A stretch of DNA of 64,000 bases from Deltaproteobacteria bacterium. GTDB taxonomy: Bacteria; Desulfobacterota; Desulfobacteria; Desulfobacterales; Desulfosarcinaceae. The stretch's first letter is position 1; each line of letters begins with the position of its first letter. Positions 9,360 to 17,986 of the stretch are shown here, piece by piece. The stretch covers positions 56,299 through 120,298 of the forward strand of contig JAHLLR010000004.1 of assembly GCA_020444075.1 (NCBI GenBank), written 5' to 3'. The position numbers and the translations under genes were made by a program. A model generated the notes under the pieces. That model did not search any database. It was not told where the DNA came from and worked only from the letters and a program-made list of their open reading frames with translations.

Positions 9360-9373
9360 ACTGACCAGTCAGA
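9360..9373. promoter_or_regulatory. Putative TetR operator 2
   Basis: ACTGAC-CA-GTCAGA, a 6-2-6 dyad with one imperfect end, nearly the reverse complement of the site at 9307-9320. The two centres are 53 bases apart, close to five helical turns, so both face the same side of the DNA. Confidence 0.65.
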
Positions 9374-9415
9374 ACATCCTAAAACGCATACCGTCAACAT
9401 ACCCGGGAGCGAGCC

Positions 9416-10876
9416 ATGACCCAGCCCATGTATGCCATTTCCCACTGGCCTGACACCCCCATGATCATGAAACGGCTCAAGGCGTTGGTCGGCCAACCCA
9501 TGCGGCCGCTTCGCCGGGACCGGATGAAGGCGGTCCTCGACCATTTCGACACCCGCTGCGCCGGATCCAAGGCCATGACCGAGGCCGCAAAGGCATATAT
9601 TCCTGGCGGCGTTCAGCATAACCTGGCCTTCAACTACCCGTTTCCCCTGGCCATGGCCAAAGCCGACGGCCCCTACCTGTGGGATGTGGACGGCAACCGA
9701 TACATCGATTTTCTCCAGGCCGGCGGTCCCACCGTGCTGGGCAGCAACTACCGCCCCGTTCAGGAGCGGGTGATCGACCTGATCCGGGAATGCGGCCCGG
9801 TGACCGGCCTGTTTCATGAATACGAAATGAAACTGGCCCGACTGATCAACCGGCATATGCCGTCGGTGGAGCTGTTCCGTATGCTGGGCAGCGGCACCGA
9901 AGGGGTGATGGCCGCCATCCGGGCCGCCCGCTGCTTCACCGGCAGGGAGAAGATCATCAAGGTGGGAGGCGCCTATCACGGCTGGAGCGATCAAATGGTC
10001 TACGGGCTGCACATTCCCGGTACCGGTTCCTTCGAGGCCCACGGTATTCCCAAGGGTTGCCTGGCAATGACCCGGGAGGTCTACCCCAACGATATCGACG
10101 CGCTGGAAAAACTGCTGGCGGAAAATCATAAGGACGGCGGCACGGCGGCGGTGATCGTCGAGCCGCTGGGACCGGAGAGCGCCACCCGTCCGGTGGCGGC
10201 CGATTACAACCGTCAGGTGCGGGACTTGTGCGACCGATTCGAAACTCTGCTGATATTCGATGAGGTGGTGACCGGGTTCCGAATAGGATTAGGCGGGGCT
10301 CAGGGCTATTTCAACGTCGCTCCGGATCTGACCGTATTCGGTAAATGTGTGGCCGGCGGATACCCGGCGGCCGGCGGTCTGGGAGGGCGGCGGGAGGTGA
10401 TGGCCACCCTGGCGGCAGGCCTCGAATCGGGCAAACCCCGGGCCTACGTGGGCGGCACCCTGGCGGCCAATCCCCTGAGCTGCGCCGCGGGCTACCATGC
10501 CATCAAGGCCATCGAGGAGACCGGTGCCCACATCAGGGCCGGACAGGCCGGCGACCGGCTCTGCCGGGGCTTGGAGAACCTGATCGAAAAGTACAATCTG
10601 CCGTTTGTGGCCTTCAACTTCGGTTCCATCTGTCACCTGCAGACCTCCGGCGTCATGCTGCTGGAGGTGACCGATCCCAACATTTTTACCGAGATCGGCC
10701 CGCGCAAACACATGATGGAGGAGATGGGCGCCGCTTTTGCCGCCGAGGGCATCATCAGCCTGGCCGGCAGCCGGCTATATACCTCCATGGCCGATACCGA
10801 TCAGGTGATCGATGATGCCCTGGCCGGCTTCGAGCGGGTGTTCCAAAATATCGAAGGCGTCGGTTCCGTTGGCTGA
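9416..10876 (+). CDS. Class III PLP aminotransferase (glutamate-1-semialdehyde aminotransferase-like)
   Basis: A 486-residue fold-type I, class III aminotransferase. GSGTEGVMAAIRAAR binds the PLP phosphate, LIFDEVVTGFR holds the pyridine-binding Asp, and FGKCVAGGYP carries the Schiff-base lysine (K310). It resembles the glutamate-1-semialdehyde aminomutase branch but has about 50 extra N-terminal residues, and its gene leads a catabolic operon rather than a tetrapyrrole one, so it is more likely a transaminase for an amine or amino alcohol. GGGAG lies eight bases before the ATG. The next gene starts 16 bases after the stop. The substrate cannot be read from the sequence. Confidence 0.85.
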   Translation: MTQPMYAISHWPDTPMIMKRLKALVGQPMRPLRRDRMKAVLDHFDTRCAGSKAMTEAAKAYIPGGVQHNLAFNYPFPLAMAKADGPYLWDVDGNRYIDFLQAGGPTVLGSNYRPVQERVIDLIRECGPVTGLFHEYEMKLARLINRHMPSVELFRMLGSGTEGVMAAIRAARCFTGREKIIKVGGAYHGWSDQMVYGLHIPGTGSFEAHGIPKGCLAMTREVYPNDIDALEKLLAENHKDGGTAAVIVEPLGPESATRPVAADYNRQVRDLCDRFETLLIFDEVVTGFRIGLGGAQGYFNVAPDLTVFGKCVAGGYPAAGGLGGRREVMATLAAGLESGKPRAYVGGTLAANPLSCAAGYHAIKAIEETGAHIRAGQAGDRLCRGLENLIEKYNLPFVAFNFGSICHLQTSGVMLLEVTDPNIFTEIGPRKHMMEEMGAAFAAEGIISLAGSRLYTSMADTDQVIDDALAGFERVFQNIEGVGSVG

Positions 10877-10892
10877 CCGTGGAGCAAACGCG

Positions 10893-12500
10893 ATGAACCC
10901 GTCCTCCTTCATACTGGCCCACGATGTGGGCACCACCGGCAGCAAAACCTGCCTCTATCGGATCGGCGACGCGATCGAGCAGGTGGCATCCTGTCTGGCG
11001 GAATATCCACTGACCATGATCGAGGGCGGCGGTGCCGAACAGATGGCGGACCACTGGTGGAATGCCGTGTGCCGGTCTACGCGCCGGATCATGAAAGAAA
11101 ACCGCATTGCACCGGAAGCCGTGGGGGGGATCGCTTTCTGCTGCCAGATGCAGGGATCGGTGCTGGTGAACCGGGAAGGAATGGCGCTGCGCAATCCCAT
11201 GATCTATATGGACGGGCGGGCCGTGGCCCAGCACCGCAGGCACCTGTGCCACGGACTCTTTCGTATCAGCGGCTGGAACGGGATCAAGGTGCTGCGCTCC
11301 CTGATGGTCACCGGCGGTCTGGCCGCCACCCCCAAGGACCCGCTGTGGAAATACCACTGGGTCCGTGACAACGAGCCGGACATTTTCAGGCAGGTCTACA
11401 AGTGGCTGGACGTGAAGGACTACCTGATCCACCGCTGCACCGGCCGCTTCGCCATGACCGCGGACTCGGCCCATCTCACCTTCCTTTACGATACCCGCAT
11501 GGGCCGGCTGGGGTGGCATAAGGGGCTGTGCCGCCTGTTTGAGGTCGACATGGACCATTTGCCTGCGGTGGTAAACGCAACTGAAGTGGTTGGCGGCCTT
11601 ACCGATATGGCTGCCCGCCGGATGGGACTGGCTGCGGGCACACCGGTGGTTGGCGGGGGAGGGGATGTGACGCTGACCGCCATCGGCGCCGGCTGCACCG
11701 GCGTCAACGACACCCACATTTACGTGGGTACGTCGGGGTGGGTGGCGGCCAACGTGGAAAAGCGCATGGTGGACATCGGCAACTTCATCGCCGCTATCTG
11801 CGGGGCCATGCCCGGCCGGTACAACTACATTGCCGAACAGGAGACCTCCGGGGCCTGCCTGCAGTGGGTGCGCGACCACCTGGCCCTGGACGAAATAGGC
11901 GTTTACCTGAAGGACAAAACCGATGGATCGGACAGGGAAGAGGAGACCCGCCACCTCTATGACCTGCTCAATCAGGTGGTTGCCCGGACGCCGCCCGGGG
12001 CTGGTGGTGTCATCTTCACCCCGTGGCTCCACGGCAACCGGGCGCCGCGGGAAGATGCCCATGCCCGGGGCATGTTCTTCAACATCGGCCTGGGCACCGG
12101 CAAGCGCATGCTGGTGCGCGCCGTGCTGGAGGGTGTGGCCTTTCACAAACGCTGGATGCTGGAAGCCGTCGAGAAGCGGATTCCTTTCCGGGAATCCGTC
12201 CGATTCGTGGGCGGCGGGGCCAAATCGGATGTCTGGTGCCAGATCATGGCCGACGTTACCGGCAGACGCATCGAGACGATCGATAATCCCCAGGATGCCG
12301 GTGCCGCCGGGGCGGCACTGGTCTGCGCCGTTGGGTTGGGGCTTCTTCCGTCCTTCGCGCATGTGAAGCAGATGATCCCGGCCAGGCGGGTCTTCGCGCC
12401 GAGAGCGAAATACCGGGCGATGTTCGATCGGCAATATGGCGTGTTCACCACCTTGTACAAAAACAACCGCAAGAGTTTTGCGGCCCTGAACCGGAATTGA
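10893..12500 (+). CDS. FGGY-family carbohydrate kinase
   Basis: About 535 residues from the ATG at 10893, which has GGAG eight bases upstream; an in-frame extension to 10812 overlaps the previous gene and is rejected. The N-terminal actin-like domain opens with ILAHDVGTTGSKTCLYR (phosphate loop 1), with CCQMQGSVLVN and a GWNGIKVL segment. The C-terminal domain has GGGGDVTLTAIGAG and the FGGY-signature-like VGGGAKSDVWCQIMADVTG. It should phosphorylate a sugar or polyol with ATP, giving the phosphate ester that the aldolase encoded next could cleave. The family includes xylulo-, glycero-, fuculo- and erythritol kinases; which one this is remains open. Confidence 0.87.
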   Translation: MNPSSFILAHDVGTTGSKTCLYRIGDAIEQVASCLAEYPLTMIEGGGAEQMADHWWNAVCRSTRRIMKENRIAPEAVGGIAFCCQMQGSVLVNREGMALRNPMIYMDGRAVAQHRRHLCHGLFRISGWNGIKVLRSLMVTGGLAATPKDPLWKYHWVRDNEPDIFRQVYKWLDVKDYLIHRCTGRFAMTADSAHLTFLYDTRMGRLGWHKGLCRLFEVDMDHLPAVVNATEVVGGLTDMAARRMGLAAGTPVVGGGGDVTLTAIGAGCTGVNDTHIYVGTSGWVAANVEKRMVDIGNFIAAICGAMPGRYNYIAEQETSGACLQWVRDHLALDEIGVYLKDKTDGSDREEETRHLYDLLNQVVARTPPGAGGVIFTPWLHGNRAPREDAHARGMFFNIGLGTGKRMLVRAVLEGVAFHKRWMLEAVEKRIPFRESVRFVGGGAKSDVWCQIMADVTGRRIETIDNPQDAGAAGAALVCAVGLGLLPSFAHVKQMIPARRVFAPRAKYRAMFDRQYGVFTTLYKNNRKSFAALNRN

Positions 12501-12528
12501 CCATCGGGTAGAAAACAAAGGAGGCTAT

Positions 12529-13179
12529 ATGGACCCGTACCTGCAACCCCGCAAGGACGTCATCGACTGCTGCCAGTGGCTCTGCCGGCACGGTTATTTC
12601 GGATCCCTGCTCAGCGCCGGCGGCAATGTGTCCGTGCGCATCCCCGACCAACCGGTGCTGGTGATCACCCCATCGGGCAAGCCATACATGGAACTGGTTC
12701 CAGAAGAGATCTGCGTGGTGGATTTCGACCTGAATCCCATCGCCGGCGATCTGGCGCCTTCCATCGAAACGGGCATGCACGTGGGCATCTATCAGAGCCG
12801 GGCGGACGTGGGGGCCGTGGTCCACACCCATCAGGCCTATGCCAGCATTTTCGCCCTGATCAACCAGGCCATTCCCGCCCTGTTCGACGAGGTGGCCCTG
12901 TCCATCGGCGAAACCGTGGACGTGGTACCCTACGCCCTTTCCGGGACACCCGAGCTGGTGGAGAACGTCAAGCGGACCGTGGTCAACCGCTGCAACTGCT
13001 TTATCATGCAGAACCACGGGGCGCTCAACCTCGGCAGGAATCTGGAGAAAGCCTGGAAGCACGCCGAACTGCTGGAAAAGACTGCCCAGGCATACTACTA
13101 TGCCCTGACCACCGGGAAGCCGGTGACGACCCTGCCGGAAGAGACCGTCCAACTGGTCCGTGAGCTGCGCGGGCAGTAG
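12529..13179 (+). CDS. Class II aldolase/adducin family (fuculose-phosphate aldolase-like)
   Basis: A 216-residue zinc-dependent aldolase. VVHTHQAYAS and FIMQNHGALNLG hold the three zinc-binding histidines, and SIETGMHVGIY contains the acidic residue used in catalysis. Length and order fit L-fuculose-1-phosphate, L-ribulose-5-phosphate 4-epimerase and related C-C lyases. AAGGAG sits before the ATG, and the gene lies 28 bases after the kinase gene, so the two are co-transcribed. The likely reaction is retro-aldol cleavage of the kinase product to a triose or glycerone phosphate plus an aldehyde, with identity unknown. Confidence 0.87.
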   Translation: MDPYLQPRKDVIDCCQWLCRHGYFGSLLSAGGNVSVRIPDQPVLVITPSGKPYMELVPEEICVVDFDLNPIAGDLAPSIETGMHVGIYQSRADVGAVVHTHQAYASIFALINQAIPALFDEVALSIGETVDVVPYALSGTPELVENVKRTVVNRCNCFIMQNHGALNLGRNLEKAWKHAELLEKTAQAYYYALTTGKPVTTLPEETVQLVRELRGQ

Positions 13180-13210
13180 CGGCAGCCGACACCGGGAAAA
13201 GTGAGCAACG

Positions 13211-13792
13211 ATGAACCTGAAAAAGAAGAAGATCCTCGCGGCCGCGATTGCGGTTTTTTCCAAAAAGGGCTTTCACCAGGCCACCATGGAGGAGATCGCC
13301 CAGGCGGCCGGTGTCGCCAAGGGGACGCTCTACTACAATTATACCTCCAAGTCGGCCCTGTTCCGTGCGGCGGTCACCGACGGCATCGAGGCGATCATCG
13401 AACAGATCCGGGAGGCCCTCTCCTCGGACCTTCCGTTCCACCAGCACCTGAGAAAACTGGTGGAACACAACATCGCCCTGTACCTCAAATACAGCGACCT
13501 GACCCGGATCGTTTTCAATGAACTCACCAGCGGCATGGACGAACAGGTCCTGAAAGAGATCGAACGGGTGCGGGAACGCTACGTGGATTTCATTTCCGAT
13601 CAGCTCAGGGTCGGCCAGGAGCAGGGGTACCTGCGCCCGGTGGACCTGAAGCTGGCTGCGGTGGGCCTGGTGGGGCTGGTGGAAAACCTGTGTGCCTATC
13701 ATCTGAAAAATCCCAGGCAGGCCACCAGGAAGAAGGTCGTGGAGCACCTGTATACGCTTCTGTCCCGTGGGTTATGCGAGGAAAAGGCATGA
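13211..13792 (+). CDS. TetR/AcrR-family transcriptional regulator
   Basis: 193 residues. The N-terminal helix-turn-helix is canonical (FHQATMEEIAQAAGVAKGTLYYNYTSKSALFRAAV), followed by an all-helical ligand and dimer domain. It is the fourth gene of the operon and overlaps the transporter start by four bases (ATGA). Two matching 6-2-6 dyads flank the operon promoter at 9307-9373, which suggests it represses its own operon and is released by the pathway substrate or an intermediate. That is inference from position and symmetry. Confidence 0.9.
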   Translation: MNLKKKKILAAAIAVFSKKGFHQATMEEIAQAAGVAKGTLYYNYTSKSALFRAAVTDGIEAIIEQIREALSSDLPFHQHLRKLVEHNIALYLKYSDLTRIVFNELTSGMDEQVLKEIERVRERYVDFISDQLRVGQEQGYLRPVDLKLAAVGLVGLVENLCAYHLKNPRQATRKKVVEHLYTLLSRGLCEEKA

Positions 13793-15009
13793 CCGGCCGC
13801 GCGGGCAGGGCTTCCGGCTATCGCTGGGTGGTACTTCTGGTGTACACCATCATCACCGCCGCCATCCAGATTCAATGGCTCACCTTTGCTCCCATTGCCC
13901 GGGAGGCAAGGCTGTTTTTCGATGCCACGGCCCTTCAGATCGACCTGTTTGCCATGGTTTTCATGATCGTTTTCCTGGTGGTCTGCATACCGGCGTCCTA
14001 TGTCATCGACACCTACGGCATCCGCATCGGTGTGGGAATCGGGGCGTTGCTTACCGGGGTCTTCGCCATGGCAAAAGGCATCTTCGCCAGAGATTATGCA
14101 GTGGTCCTGGCATGCCAAACGGGGTTGGCCGTCGCCCAGCCGTTCATCATCAACGCCGCCACCAAGGTCGCCATGCGGTGGTTCCCCGTCAACGAGCGGG
14201 CCACCGCCGTGGGCATCGCCACCCTGTCCCAGTTTGTCGGCATCATCATCGTGATGACCGCCACGCCTTTTTTGATCGATCGAACTGCCCAAGGATCGGC
14301 GGATCTGACGGCCATGTTGAGGATTTATGGCTTTGCTGCTGCCGCGGCGGCGATGCTTCTGCTGGTTTTTTTGCGTGAACGGCCCGACGGTGCCCAGCGC
14401 CAAACGCCTGCGGAGGTGCCTTGCCGATTCCTGGCAGGGCTAAAACACATCCTTTCCCGCAAGGAGATGCAGATCATTCTCGTTGTATTCTTTGCGGGAC
14501 TCGGGGCTTTCAACGCGATCAGTACCTGCATCGATCAGATCTGCCAGCTCAAAGGCTTTTCCATTGAGCAGACCAGCCTCGTCGGCGGCATCATGCTGGC
14601 GGCCGGTATTGTCGGCGGCTTGACCCTGCCGCCGCTTTCCGATCGGTTCAGGAGGCGCAAGGCCTTTCTCGTTCTGGCGATGGCGGGCGTTATCCCGGCC
14701 TTGATCGCTATGGCCGTATCCGCCAGTTACCCGGTCGTCCTGATTTCCGGCTTTGTCTTCGGTTTTTTCCTGCTGGGCGCCGGCGGGCCCATCGGTTTCC
14801 AATACAGTGCGGAAATCTGTGCCCCCGCCCCGGAATCCACTTCCCAGGGCCTGATCCTGCTGGTGGGGCAGGTCTCGGGAATCCTTTTCGTGGTGGGAAT
14901 GAATACCATCGGCGTGGTCCCTTTTATGTGGCTTTTCGTTCTCCTGGCGGTGGCAAGCCTTGGATTGTGTACGCGACTGACCGATCCGGAGATGTTGCAA
15001 ATCCGGTGA
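13789..15009 (+). CDS. MFS transporter, FLVCR-like
   Basis: 406 residues from the ATG at 13789, which overlaps the TetR stop and follows GAGGAAAA; the frame is open further upstream, but that part lies within the TetR gene. About 12 membrane helices. The first helices (YRWVVLLVYTII, QWLTFAPIAREA, TKVAMRWFPVNERATAVGIA) resemble the FLVCR branch of the major facilitator superfamily, whose animal members move choline, ethanolamine and haem. In this operon it is the likely uptake carrier for the substrate handled by the aminotransferase, kinase and aldolase. Family position is a by-eye judgement. Confidence 0.82.
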   Translation: MTGRAGRASGYRWVVLLVYTIITAAIQIQWLTFAPIAREARLFFDATALQIDLFAMVFMIVFLVVCIPASYVIDTYGIRIGVGIGALLTGVFAMAKGIFARDYAVVLACQTGLAVAQPFIINAATKVAMRWFPVNERATAVGIATLSQFVGIIIVMTATPFLIDRTAQGSADLTAMLRIYGFAAAAAAMLLLVFLRERPDGAQRQTPAEVPCRFLAGLKHILSRKEMQIILVVFFAGLGAFNAISTCIDQICQLKGFSIEQTSLVGGIMLAAGIVGGLTLPPLSDRFRRRKAFLVLAMAGVIPALIAMAVSASYPVVLISGFVFGFFLLGAGGPIGFQYSAEICAPAPESTSQGLILLVGQVSGILFVVGMNTIGVVPFMWLFVLLAVASLGLCTRLTDPEMLQIR

Positions 15010-15039
15010 TCCGCCCGGATGGATCGGCGGCACGCCGCT

Positions 15040-15969
15040 TCACACGGCCGTGTAGTAGACCGCTTGGCTTTTCCGGTCGGCGTGAATCTGCTTTTTCTCC
15101 AAAAGCACACCTAAATACTTGGACACTTCGTTGATGTGCATGCCAAATGCCGCTTCGATATGCTTGATCGTGCAGGGCCGGCGTTTGAGCATGGCGAGAA
15201 TCGTCTCTTCATTGGCCTCGATCGTTTTCGAGCGCTGGCTGCTGAACCCGGCGGCGACCTGGGCCGGCGGATCGAACAGGCCGGCCAGTTCCTCCAGCCG
15301 TGCCCTGGGCACGGCGGCGGCAAAATCCTCGGCAGGCGGCCGGGCAATGGTGTTGAGATGAATGCGGTCGGGTTTGAGTTCCCGTGACAGGGCAGCGATT
15401 TTCTCGACATCCCCGGCCATGGCGTTGATACCTGAAAGCAGGAACACCTCGAGCCACAACTGGCCGCCAAAAGCGCTGCGGAACTGTTTCAGTCCCTCAA
15501 AAAATGACCCGAAATCGAGCTGCGGGTGGGGTCGGTTGACCCATTCGAATGATTTCTGGTCCCAGACGCTCAAGGATACTTTGACCACCTGGGCCAGGGC
15601 GGCGGCATCGCGCACTTCCGGCAGGCTCAGGAGGGTGCCGTTGGTCAACAGCACCGACGGAATGGGCTGACCGCGAAGATGCGCCAGCACCCGGCCGAAC
15701 TCGGCATGCAGGCTGGGTTCGCCGGACCCGGAAAGGGTCAGGTAATCGGCATCGCCATCGGTTTGCAGCCAATCGTCGATTTCATCGATAACGGCGGCCG
15801 TGGGGACGTATACTTTCCTTTCCAGCGTTTTCCGGGTGGTTCTGCCCAGCTGGCAGAAGACGCAGTCCAGGCTGCAGGTTTTGTGCGGTGTCAGGTCTAT
15901 TCCCAAGGAGCGTCCGAAACGCCGGGACGGCACCGGGCCGAAGAGATAACGGTATGGGTTCGGCTTCAC
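15040..15969 (-). CDS. Radical SAM protein with C-terminal winged helix
   Basis: 309 residues starting at a GTG that overlaps the stop of the NifU-like gene. The radical-SAM cluster motif CSLDCVFC sits near residue 33, followed by SGSGEPSLH (SAM-binding GGE-like strand) and the TIM-barrel half. The last 70 residues (EETILAMLKRRPCTIKHIEAAFGMHINEVSKYLGVLLEKKQIHADRKSQAVYY) form a winged-helix domain. Proteins of this architecture are widespread in anaerobes and uncharacterised. It is the last gene of the cooS/NifX/Mrp operon. Confidence 0.82.
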   Translation of the reverse strand: MKPNPYRYLFGPVPSRRFGRSLGIDLTPHKTCSLDCVFCQLGRTTRKTLERKVYVPTAAVIDEIDDWLQTDGDADYLTLSGSGEPSLHAEFGRVLAHLRGQPIPSVLLTNGTLLSLPEVRDAAALAQVVKVSLSVWDQKSFEWVNRPHPQLDFGSFFEGLKQFRSAFGGQLWLEVFLLSGINAMAGDVEKIAALSRELKPDRIHLNTIARPPAEDFAAAVPRARLEELAGLFDPPAQVAAGFSSQRSKTIEANEETILAMLKRRPCTIKHIEAAFGMHINEVSKYLGVLLEKKQIHADRKSQAVYYTAV

Positions 15970-16406
15970 TTCTTTTTTTTCCGAGAAAGCATGTATTGAT
16001 TCAGTGCCTCCTGAAGGGTGTCGGCCGCCAGAAACGCGCAGTGACGGTCTTCTTCCGGAAACCTGCCGAGCTTTTCAAGAATCGCCTCGCCGGTGATGGT
16101 TAACAGTTCATCGGGATCTTTGCCGATCGCCATTTCCGCGGCAAAGGAGCCGCATACCGTGCTCGATCCGCAACCATCGGTGCGATACGCGGCGTCGGAC
16201 ACCCGAAGATCGTCGAATTTCAGGAATATCTCCATGGTGTCGCCGCAGTTTCCCGTTACGCGTGCGTGGGCATCCGGCGCTTCCAGCGGCCCGCGATAAA
16301 GCGGATGGCGCCAGCGCTGGAAGCCGGCTTCCCCGAAGGCTTCCCGGGTTTCATCAAATATCCGTTCCTGCAGGTTTTCTACAAACGCATCAAAGTTGTC
16401 AGCCAT
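15966..16406 (-). CDS. NifU/IscU-like Fe-S scaffold protein
   Basis: About 146 residues from the ATG at 16406 (an upstream in-frame GTG at 16421 is possible). The IscU-type scaffold fold is seen with its cysteine positions: GNCGDTMEIFLKF, YRTDGCGSSTVCGSFAAEMAIGK and, near the end, DRHCAFLAADTLQEAL. These hold a transient Fe-S cluster. It overlaps the radical SAM gene by four bases and follows the NifX-like gene. The C-terminus ends in lysines (SRKKKK). The natural partner may be an Fe-S enzyme of this locus such as CooS; this is inference. Confidence 0.8.
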   Translation of the reverse strand: MADNFDAFVENLQERIFDETREAFGEAGFQRWRHPLYRGPLEAPDAHARVTGNCGDTMEIFLKFDDLRVSDAAYRTDGCGSSTVCGSFAAEMAIGKDPDELLTITGEAILEKLGRFPEEDRHCAFLAADTLQEALNQYMLSRKKKK

Positions 16407-16443
16407 ATCCAATTGCCCCACTGCTCAGCATGATGATTTCAGA

Positions 16444-17082
16444 TCAAGACAGGCTCTTCATTCGGGCGTGAATGGCGTCCATCTGTTTTTTCAATTCATT
16501 GGCCTGTTGCTGCAATTGCGCCAGCTCCTGTTCGACGGACACGTTTCCGGTCGAGTTCAGAAAATCAGGCGAGCCGGTGACGTATGGGCTCCTGCATCGA
16601 CCACCCATGCCCCGGCCGCCACCACCGCCCATGCCCCGGCCGCCTCCTCCGCCCATGCCCCGACCGCCGCCACCGATGTTCATACCCGGCTGTCCGGTGG
16701 CCGGCGCCGATGCGGTCTGGGCGACCCCTGATTTTCCTGGAACATTCCCATGGGTCGATGGGCTGAGGTCGCCATTTTTAAACTTCTCGACGACGGCTTT
16801 GATCGCTCCGTGTTGACCGACAATCACCTTGATTGTCGTCGCGGCGAAAACCTGCATGGCTTTGGGGCCGCAGTTGCCGGTGATGACCGCCTCTACGCCT
16901 TTTGATGCGACCAGACTGGCCGATTGGACGCCGGCGCTGGTCGACAGGTCGGCATTGGTGTTTTCGATCACTTCGTAACTCATATCATCCGTTTCAACGA
17001 TGATGAAATATCGGCATCGGCCGAAGCGTTCATCAATGGATGCTTCAAGATTCTGGCCGGCAGCACTGACTGCGACTTTCAT
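16444..17082 (-). CDS. NifX/NifB-type cofactor-binding protein with Gly-Arg-Met repeats
   Basis: 212 residues from the ATG at 17082, preceded by GGAGGT; a longer frame to 17232 overlaps the Mrp gene and is rejected. Residues 1-110 are a dinitrogenase Fe-Mo cofactor/NifX-like domain (MKVAVSAAGQNLEASIDERFGRCRYFIIVE). Then comes a linker with three copies of a GGGGRGMG-type repeat (around 16600-16680), and a C-terminal coiled-coil tail (VEQELAQLQQQANELKKQMDAIHARM) like DUF5320. Relatives bind Mo-Fe-S or Mo-Cu-S clusters (orange protein family). The Gly-rich insertion may be a flexible or RNA-like linker; its role is unknown. Confidence 0.83.
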   Translation of the reverse strand: MKVAVSAAGQNLEASIDERFGRCRYFIIVETDDMSYEVIENTNADLSTSAGVQSASLVASKGVEAVITGNCGPKAMQVFAATTIKVIVGQHGAIKAVVEKFKNGDLSPSTHGNVPGKSGVAQTASAPATGQPGMNIGGGGRGMGGGGGRGMGGGGGRGMGGRCRSPYVTGSPDFLNSTGNVSVEQELAQLQQQANELKKQMDAIHARMKSLS

Positions 17083-17134
17083 GTTGTGACCTCCTTGTTT
17101 CTGATCCGGCGTCTTTATTGACGGAAGACGACCA

Positions 17135-17977
17135 TCACCTTTGGGTGGCAACGGATATCTGTGATGCGATTTCCCCAAAGACCCGGGTAGCCGGGGCCTC
17201 GGCAAACTGCCGCTGGAAGGAGATGCCGGCATCTCCGCATTTGACCATATTGGGATCGAAGGGAATCCGGCCCAGCAGTTTCAGCCCGGCCAGGGCTGCC
17301 GTCCGTTCACCTCCTCCGGAGCCGAAGATGTCGACTGATTTTCCGCAATGGGGACAGGTGTAGCCGCTCATATTCTCCACCAGACCGAGGATTTCCAACT
17401 TGACGGTTTTGCAGAAATTGATCGATTTTCTCACATCCGCCAGGGCGATTTCCTGGGGCGTCGTGACAATCACCGCCCGGGCGTCCGGGATCAGCTGGGC
17501 CACGGTCAGGGGTTCGTCACCGGTTCCCGGGGGTGCGTCGATGATCAGGTAGTCGAGATCTCCCCATTCCACCTCGCCGATGAACTGGCGGATGGCACCG
17601 TGTTTGACCGGCCCGCGCCAGATGACGGCATCATCCTTGTTCGACATGAGCGATTCGATGGACACCGCCGTCAGGTTGTCGGAATACCGCATGGGGTCCA
17701 GTCGCTTGTTTGCATTGGCTGTCAACATGCCCTTTAGCCCGAGCATCCTGGGGATGTCGGGACCGTGAACGTCCACGTCCATCAGTCCAACCTTAAATCC
17801 TTTTTCCGCCAATGCGATGGCCAGGTTGACCGAGACGCTGGATTTACCCACGCCGCCTTTTCCACTCATGATCATGATTTTGTTTTTGATTCGGGTCAGG
17901 GACTGTCTGGCCCGTTCGTCCGGGCTGGGTTCCGGCGGTTTGTCCAAAATGCCGATGCCGTTGGGTGCGTTTTTCAT
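17135..17977 (-). CDS. Mrp/NBP35-family P-loop ATPase
   Basis: 280 residues. IMIMSGKGGVGKSSVSVNLAIALAEKGFKVGLMDVDVHGPDIPRML contains the deviant Walker A (GKGGVGKS) and switch I of Mrp/NBP35 proteins; YLIIDAPPGTGDE is Walker B. GYTCPHCGKSVDIFG near residue 215 provides the CxxC that holds a bridging Fe-S cluster in the dimer. The function is Fe-S cluster loading or transfer. It lies between a receiver-like and a NifX-like gene in the cooS operon, so it may serve CO dehydrogenase or the cofactor proteins. GAGGAG precedes the ATG. Confidence 0.9.
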   Translation of the reverse strand: MKNAPNGIGILDKPPEPSPDERARQSLTRIKNKIMIMSGKGGVGKSSVSVNLAIALAEKGFKVGLMDVDVHGPDIPRMLGLKGMLTANANKRLDPMRYSDNLTAVSIESLMSNKDDAVIWRGPVKHGAIRQFIGEVEWGDLDYLIIDAPPGTGDEPLTVAQLIPDARAVIVTTPQEIALADVRKSINFCKTVKLEILGLVENMSGYTCPHCGKSVDIFGSGGGERTAALAGLKLLGRIPFDPNMVKCGDAGISFQRQFAEAPATRVFGEIASQISVATQR

Positions 17978-17986
17978 GGATTCTCC

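Noticed and set aside
10755..12518. 587-residue minus-strand frame
   Set aside because: It is antisense to the FGGY kinase; no domain, and it would cover the aminotransferase-kinase junction.
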